Positions 60,057-64,000 of a stretch of DNA of 64,000 nucleotides are shown here, piece by piece. The stretch covers positions 12,400,001-12,464,000 of the forward strand of contig OZ231128.1 in assembly GCA_965153355.1 (NCBI GenBank), given 5' to 3'. This stretch comes from Flaccisagitta enflata (Eukaryota > Chaetognatha > Sagittoidea > Aphragmophora). Below the pieces are notes generated by a model. It saw nothing but the letters and a program-made list of their open reading frames with translations, was not told the DNA's origin and did not search any database. How positions within the stretch are numbered: the first letter of the stretch is position 1; every line of letters begins with the position of its first letter. The position numbers were made by a program, and so were the translations under genes.

Positions 60057-60510
60057 CAGTGGGGATCGTGGAATAACAGCCTAAACTGGAGGAAGGTATT
60101 TAAGTGTCTTAATATCATTTGACAAACTTGATTTATGAAATAAAAGTTGTTCACTAGATGCTTTTCTCCCTGAGTTTTTCGGTTGCTATGGAAACCAAAA
60201 TTATTTTTTTGAACATTTATAACAACTAGAATATCCATATTTTGACAAATCTTATCAGGGAACATTGTTCAGAATTAAATTTGCTACAACTTTCCCGCAG
60301 TATGTCCTGTAAAAATATTACTCGTTTAGCCGTTGCTAGGGAGCATCATTTAGCGGTTGCTAGGTGTGCTGGTTTCCATAGCAACCGAAAAACTCAGGGA
60401 CAAAAGCATCAAGTGAACAACTTATATTTCAAATATCAAGTTTGTCAATTTAAATTAAGACACTTATATACCTTCCTCCAGTTTAGGCTGTTATTCCACG
60501 AACCCCACTG
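60057..60510. mobile_element. Mariner-like MITE (CAGTGGGG ends)
   Basis: CAGTGGGGATCGTGGAATAA then CAGCCTAAACTGGAGGAAGG at the left is mirrored at the right, ending CCACGAACCCCACTG. TA is on both sides. The arms are about 130 bp. It lies in the intron before SLC6 exon 60946. Confidence 0.85.
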
Positions 60511-60514
60511 TAAC

Positions 60515-60718
60515 TTTTTTTCACGTTTTAAACCGAGTCCCATTTTGCTTGGAACGAAATCGCCTTTGTCTCATTAAATATCTGATATATGCATTGAGTG
60601 CATCTACAAATAGAAAATAACACACGTGAAATCATGGCATAAACTTTATGATAAAGTGTCATGACATATCATGATATGAAATGTGCAACAAAAAGTTAAA
60701 ACATAGTTACTAAATACT

Positions 60719-60761
<43 letters not shown>

Positions 60762-60945
60762 GTAAAATGGATATGTAAAATGGATCCAGTTATCAAGTTC
60801 ACCCGTTTATAAAATCTTCGTAAAACATTGTTTGGTGTAAAATCATTCTCTGTCATGTCTCATCATATTGTTTGACCCCCACCGTAACATGAACCGACAA
60901 TGAGGCAGTCAATTCAAGGAAACGGCATCTCTTTGTTTTCTGCAG
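60515..60945. other. Intron sequence; (ATGTGT)n at 60718-60765
   Basis: Apart from eight ATGTGT-type hexamers nothing was recognised. The final 20 bases are the polypyrimidine tract and acceptor of the next exon. Confidence 0.5.
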
Positions 60946-61131
60946 ATGCGTCGTTGAGTTTTCCTTACGACCCAATTGGAACTTTGATCTTGGCAGATGG
61001 TAGAAATGTACTAAACGACATCTCTTTGTTTTCTGCAGATGCGTCGTTGAGCTCTCCTTACGATCCGATTGGAACTTTAATATTGGCAGATGGTAGAAAA
61101 GTTCTGCCCAATTCCCAATCCAACCTCACAG
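60946..61131 (+). CDS. SLC6-type transporter exon with internal duplicated acceptor
   Basis: The acceptor TCTTTGTTTTCTGCAG|ATGCG is followed by DASLS-FPYDPIGTLILADGR. Exactly 93 bp later the same acceptor and coding block recur (61019-61038, exon restart at 61039). The frame stays open across both. The donor is CCTCACAG|GTCAAA. Phase is 1 in and 1 out. Using the first acceptor gives 62 codons with two copies of the motif; using the second gives 31 codons with one. The product is part of the cytoplasmic N-terminal region upstream of TM1. Both versions keep frame with the next exon, so alternative acceptor choice would change tail length without other effect. The motif itself was not recognised. 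Confidence 0.65.
61019..61038 (+). promoter_or_regulatory. Duplicated splice acceptor (second copy)
   Basis: CATCTCTTTGTTTTCTGCAG is identical to the acceptor at 60926-60945. It lies inside the open frame, so it can be used as coding sequence or as acceptor. Confidence 0.6.
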
Positions 61132-61204
61132 GTCAAACTGAACTCTATATCTAATGTGTGTTTTTGTATTTGTTTATCAGTACAGGCCTTTGTGCGTCGG
61201 TGTG

Positions 61205-62051
<847 letters not shown>

Positions 62052-62106
62052 GCAAAGTAACAGCAGTATCTCAAGTCAACTTTTGCCTTCAAATCTCCAC
62101 TGACAG

Positions 62107-62173
62107 ATCAAAGACAGAGCCGGCGATCTGCAACGGCTATGCCAATGCCAAGTGTTACGGTCACCACGTACAG
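62107..62173 (+). CDS. SLC6-type transporter, short exon
   Basis: A 67-bp exon between the acceptor ATCTCCACTGACAG|ATCAAA and the donor GTACAG|GTTCGT. It enters in phase 1 and leaves in phase 2, matching both neighbours. It encodes QRQSRRSATAMPMPSVTVTTY, a basic Ser/Arg then Pro/Val/Thr segment of the cytoplasmic tail. RRS is a possible kinase site. The frame used here is not the longest one, and the call rests on the phase chain and splice sites. Confidence 0.6.
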
Positions 62174-62229
62174 GTTCGTGTAAATTGCTTAGATTGTATC
62201 AAACATGCATCTATTAAATTGTTTAGACT

Positions 62230-62790
62230 GGGCACGGCAAAATAACCTGTCACTCTTCAAATCTACACACCGGTCACCCTTCTTTTCTATTCACCTGTCA
62301 CCCTTCATTTCTACACACCTGTGATCCTTCATTTCAACACACCTGTCACCCTTCATTTCTACACACCTGTCACCCTTTATTTCTACACACCTGACACCCT
62401 TCATTTCTACACACCTGTCACCCTTCATTTATTCACACCTGTCACCCTCCATTTCTACACAACTGTCACCCTCCATTTCTACACACCTGTCGCCCTTCAT
62501 TTTCTACACTCCTATCCCCCTCCATTTCTACACACCTGTCACCATTCATTTCTACTCACCTGTCACCCTTCATTTATTCACACCTGTAACACTTCATTTC
62601 TACACACCTTTAATCCTTCATTTCTACACACCTGTCACCCTTCATTTCTTCCCACCTGTAACCCTTCAATTCTACACACCTGTCACCCTTTACTTCTACA
62701 CATCTGACACCCTCCATTTCTGCATACCTGTCACCCTTCATTTCTACACACCCGTCACCCTTCATTTCCACACACCTGTCACCCTACATA
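62230..62790. repeat. 23-24 bp minisatellite (ACACACCTGTCACCCTTCAT)
   Basis: About 23 units with variants (CACCCTCC, GTAACCC, TATTCACACC), filling the intron before the TM1 exon. Confidence 0.95.
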
Positions 62791-62839
62791 AATCGGCCCA
62801 AAACTCTTTATCCCTCTCTCAAGTGTCTGGCATTCTCAG

Positions 62840-62948
62840 GTTGGATGATGACGATAATCATTGCGATGGACAGAACGATCAGGGCGGGCCTGATGGAGGA
62901 GAAGAACGTCAAGGATGGAGCAATAAATTCGAATTCATTTTGACTACG
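62840..62948 (+). CDS. SLC6-family Na+-coupled transporter, exon entering TM1
   Basis: A 109-bp exon between the acceptor TGTCTGGCATTCTCAG|GTTGG and the donor ACTACG|GTGAGA, phase 2 in and phase 0 out. It encodes an acidic stretch LDDDDNHCDGQNDQGG, then GEERQGWSNKFEFILTT. The motif R-x-x-W-x-N-K-x-(E/D)-F-(I/L)-L is the invariant entrance to transmembrane helix 1 of SLC6 transporters, closest by eye to glycine transporters. The next exon should start with the VGYAVGLGN-type helix and Na+ site but lies beyond the window. SLC6 proteins import amino acids or neurotransmitters with Na+ and Cl- across the plasma membrane. The substrate cannot be fixed from this part. Confidence 0.8.
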
Positions 62949-63211
62949 GTGAGAAAATGCCTACAAACAAGTCAGACCAAGCAACGATGCTTTCTGATTG
63001 TGTCATTGTGTGGAGGGGGGAACCACTCTAGTCCGAATCCAATTCCTAAAATGAGGCCAGTAAGGTCTCTATCCACTCAAGTCAGAATCGGACTTGAGTG
63101 GTTTGGTAACTCAACTACCCATTCGGTCTTGAGTGGTTCTCCCAGTTACTCAGATCGGACTTGAGTGGGGTATATTCTTACTACCAGCTGGCTTATTGTG
63201 GTTAGTATTAC

Positions 63212-63235
63212 TCTCTGTGTGTCTGTCTGTGTGTG

Positions 63236-63296
<61 letters not shown>
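63212..63296. repeat. (GTCT)n / (CT)n microsatellite
   Basis: GTCT with GTGT interruptions, then about 28 bp CT. Confidence 0.95.
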
Positions 63297-63300
<4 letters not shown>

Positions 63301-63534
63301 CGCTGACTGCTCAGTATCTTCTATCAAAGACTTAATAGCAAAAAACGAGAGTGAGTTAATACACCGTTGATACACCATTTTGATCGTACTACTAAGCAAC
63401 TTACTGCTCACAACGATCGAGTGGCTAAGAGAGATAGAACAAGCCCGACCGGACAACGATGCGTCCAGACTGTGTCTCTACATGTATTGATCATGTGACA
63501 TATTTTTTTTTTCAGATTCATGTGACATATTTTT

Positions 63535-63955
63535 CAGATTCTGTTTGATGGAAGACAAGGAGTGGTGCGCGTATTAACTAGTCAGTGAAGGTTCACAAGA
63601 CCCTCCTCCATTTGTTTCAGTTTGGGTAAAGTGAGGGATATTGTTCCACTTTTCATGCTACTCAGTACCTTGGATTGGAATGTCCGACGGTCCTTGATTC
63701 TTTCCTCTAAGGGTATGGTTTCTTAACAATGTTACCCTCGGGTGATTTTTTGAATTTTGGTTAAAAGGTTATGATCATTACCCCAACTACTTTTGGTAAG
63801 CAGTTTGCTTTTGGGTTAGTTTGACAAGGAATGTTTTTCAGATTCTGTTTGATGGAAAACTAGGAGTGGTGCGCACTACAGTCAGTGAGGGTTCACAAGG
63901 TCCTCTTCCATTTGTTTCAGTTTGGGTATAGTGAGGGATATTGTTCCACTTTTCA
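63535..63955 (+). repeat. Dispersed repeat G, two direct copies
   Basis: GATTCTGTTTGATGGAARAC, AGGAGTGGTGCGC, TTTGTTTCAGTTTGGGTA and GAGGGATATTGTTCCACTTT occur at 63538-63655 and 63840-63955, 300 bp apart, in the intron after the TM1 exon. An inverted copy is at 34727. Confidence 0.85.
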
Positions 63956-64000
63956 TATATGAAGAGACAGATGGATGAACGGACGTGTGAAACGACTGAG

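Overview
This is a window of a repeat-rich eukaryotic (animal) genome, almost certainly an invertebrate metazoan. Genes have spliceosomal introns with GT-AG ends. The recognisable proteins are a metazoan-type SLC6 sodium-coupled transporter and a HEPN-NACHT protein of the kind found in many invertebrates. No rRNA, tRNA, operon or bacterial signal was seen. The species cannot be named from the sequence.

Three genes are supported. (1) Minus strand, 42357 to 36951: two exons joined by one in-phase intron encode a predicted 1624-residue STAND/NLR-like protein. It has a long Ser/Thr-rich N-terminus, a DZIP3-like HEPN domain with an intact R-x4-H RNase motif, a NACHT ATPase with winged-helix module, and a C-terminal six-bladed Kelch propeller. 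This looks like an intracellular sensor with an RNase effector and is the main biological find. (2) Minus strand, 26584 to 22511: two phase-compatible internal exons of a disordered Gln/His/Tyr/Pro-rich protein with three long polyglutamine runs, all written in CAA codons. (3) Plus strand, 54982 to 62948 and beyond the right edge: four phase-compatible exons forming the cytoplasmic N-terminus and start of TM1 of an SLC6 (GlyT-like) transporter. One of them contains a 93-bp duplicated acceptor plus exon.

Most of the rest is mobile and tandem-repeat DNA. One dispersed family of about 150-250 bp (called A/B/D here) recurs about 30 times on both strands. It starts AACAAGGCC, carries a (GACC)n segment and ends in a hairpin followed by AAAAA. 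A roughly 10-base box near its 5' end is the exact complement of its 3'-terminal arm in many copies, and the two change together between subfamilies. A second family (C/E) folds back on itself and carries 20-bp tandem repeats inside. Others are TA-flanked mariner-like MITEs (at 1761, 7925, 10598, 15168, 43145, 43383, 44105, 44686, 57195, 58053, 59370 and 60057), two hAT-like elements with 8-bp target duplications (28729-31768 and 47993-48782), a GGGCG-ended family rich in GAGCGAGTGAGC, and two elements with 8-bp duplications that carry telomere-like arrays. Several are nested, which gives a relative insertion order.

Layout: 1-19000, repeats and MITEs without a convincing gene; 19400-26600, microsatellites and the polyQ gene; 26600-36600, nested elements including a 3-kb hAT foldback, then long CTTT and TTG arrays; 36950-42360, the HEPN-NACHT-Kelch gene; 42400-54800, MITEs, a fossil Tc1 transposase and a 54-bp minisatellite; 54980-64000, the 5' part of the SLC6 gene with MITE- and microsatellite-filled introns. 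Nothing suggests that the three genes act together.
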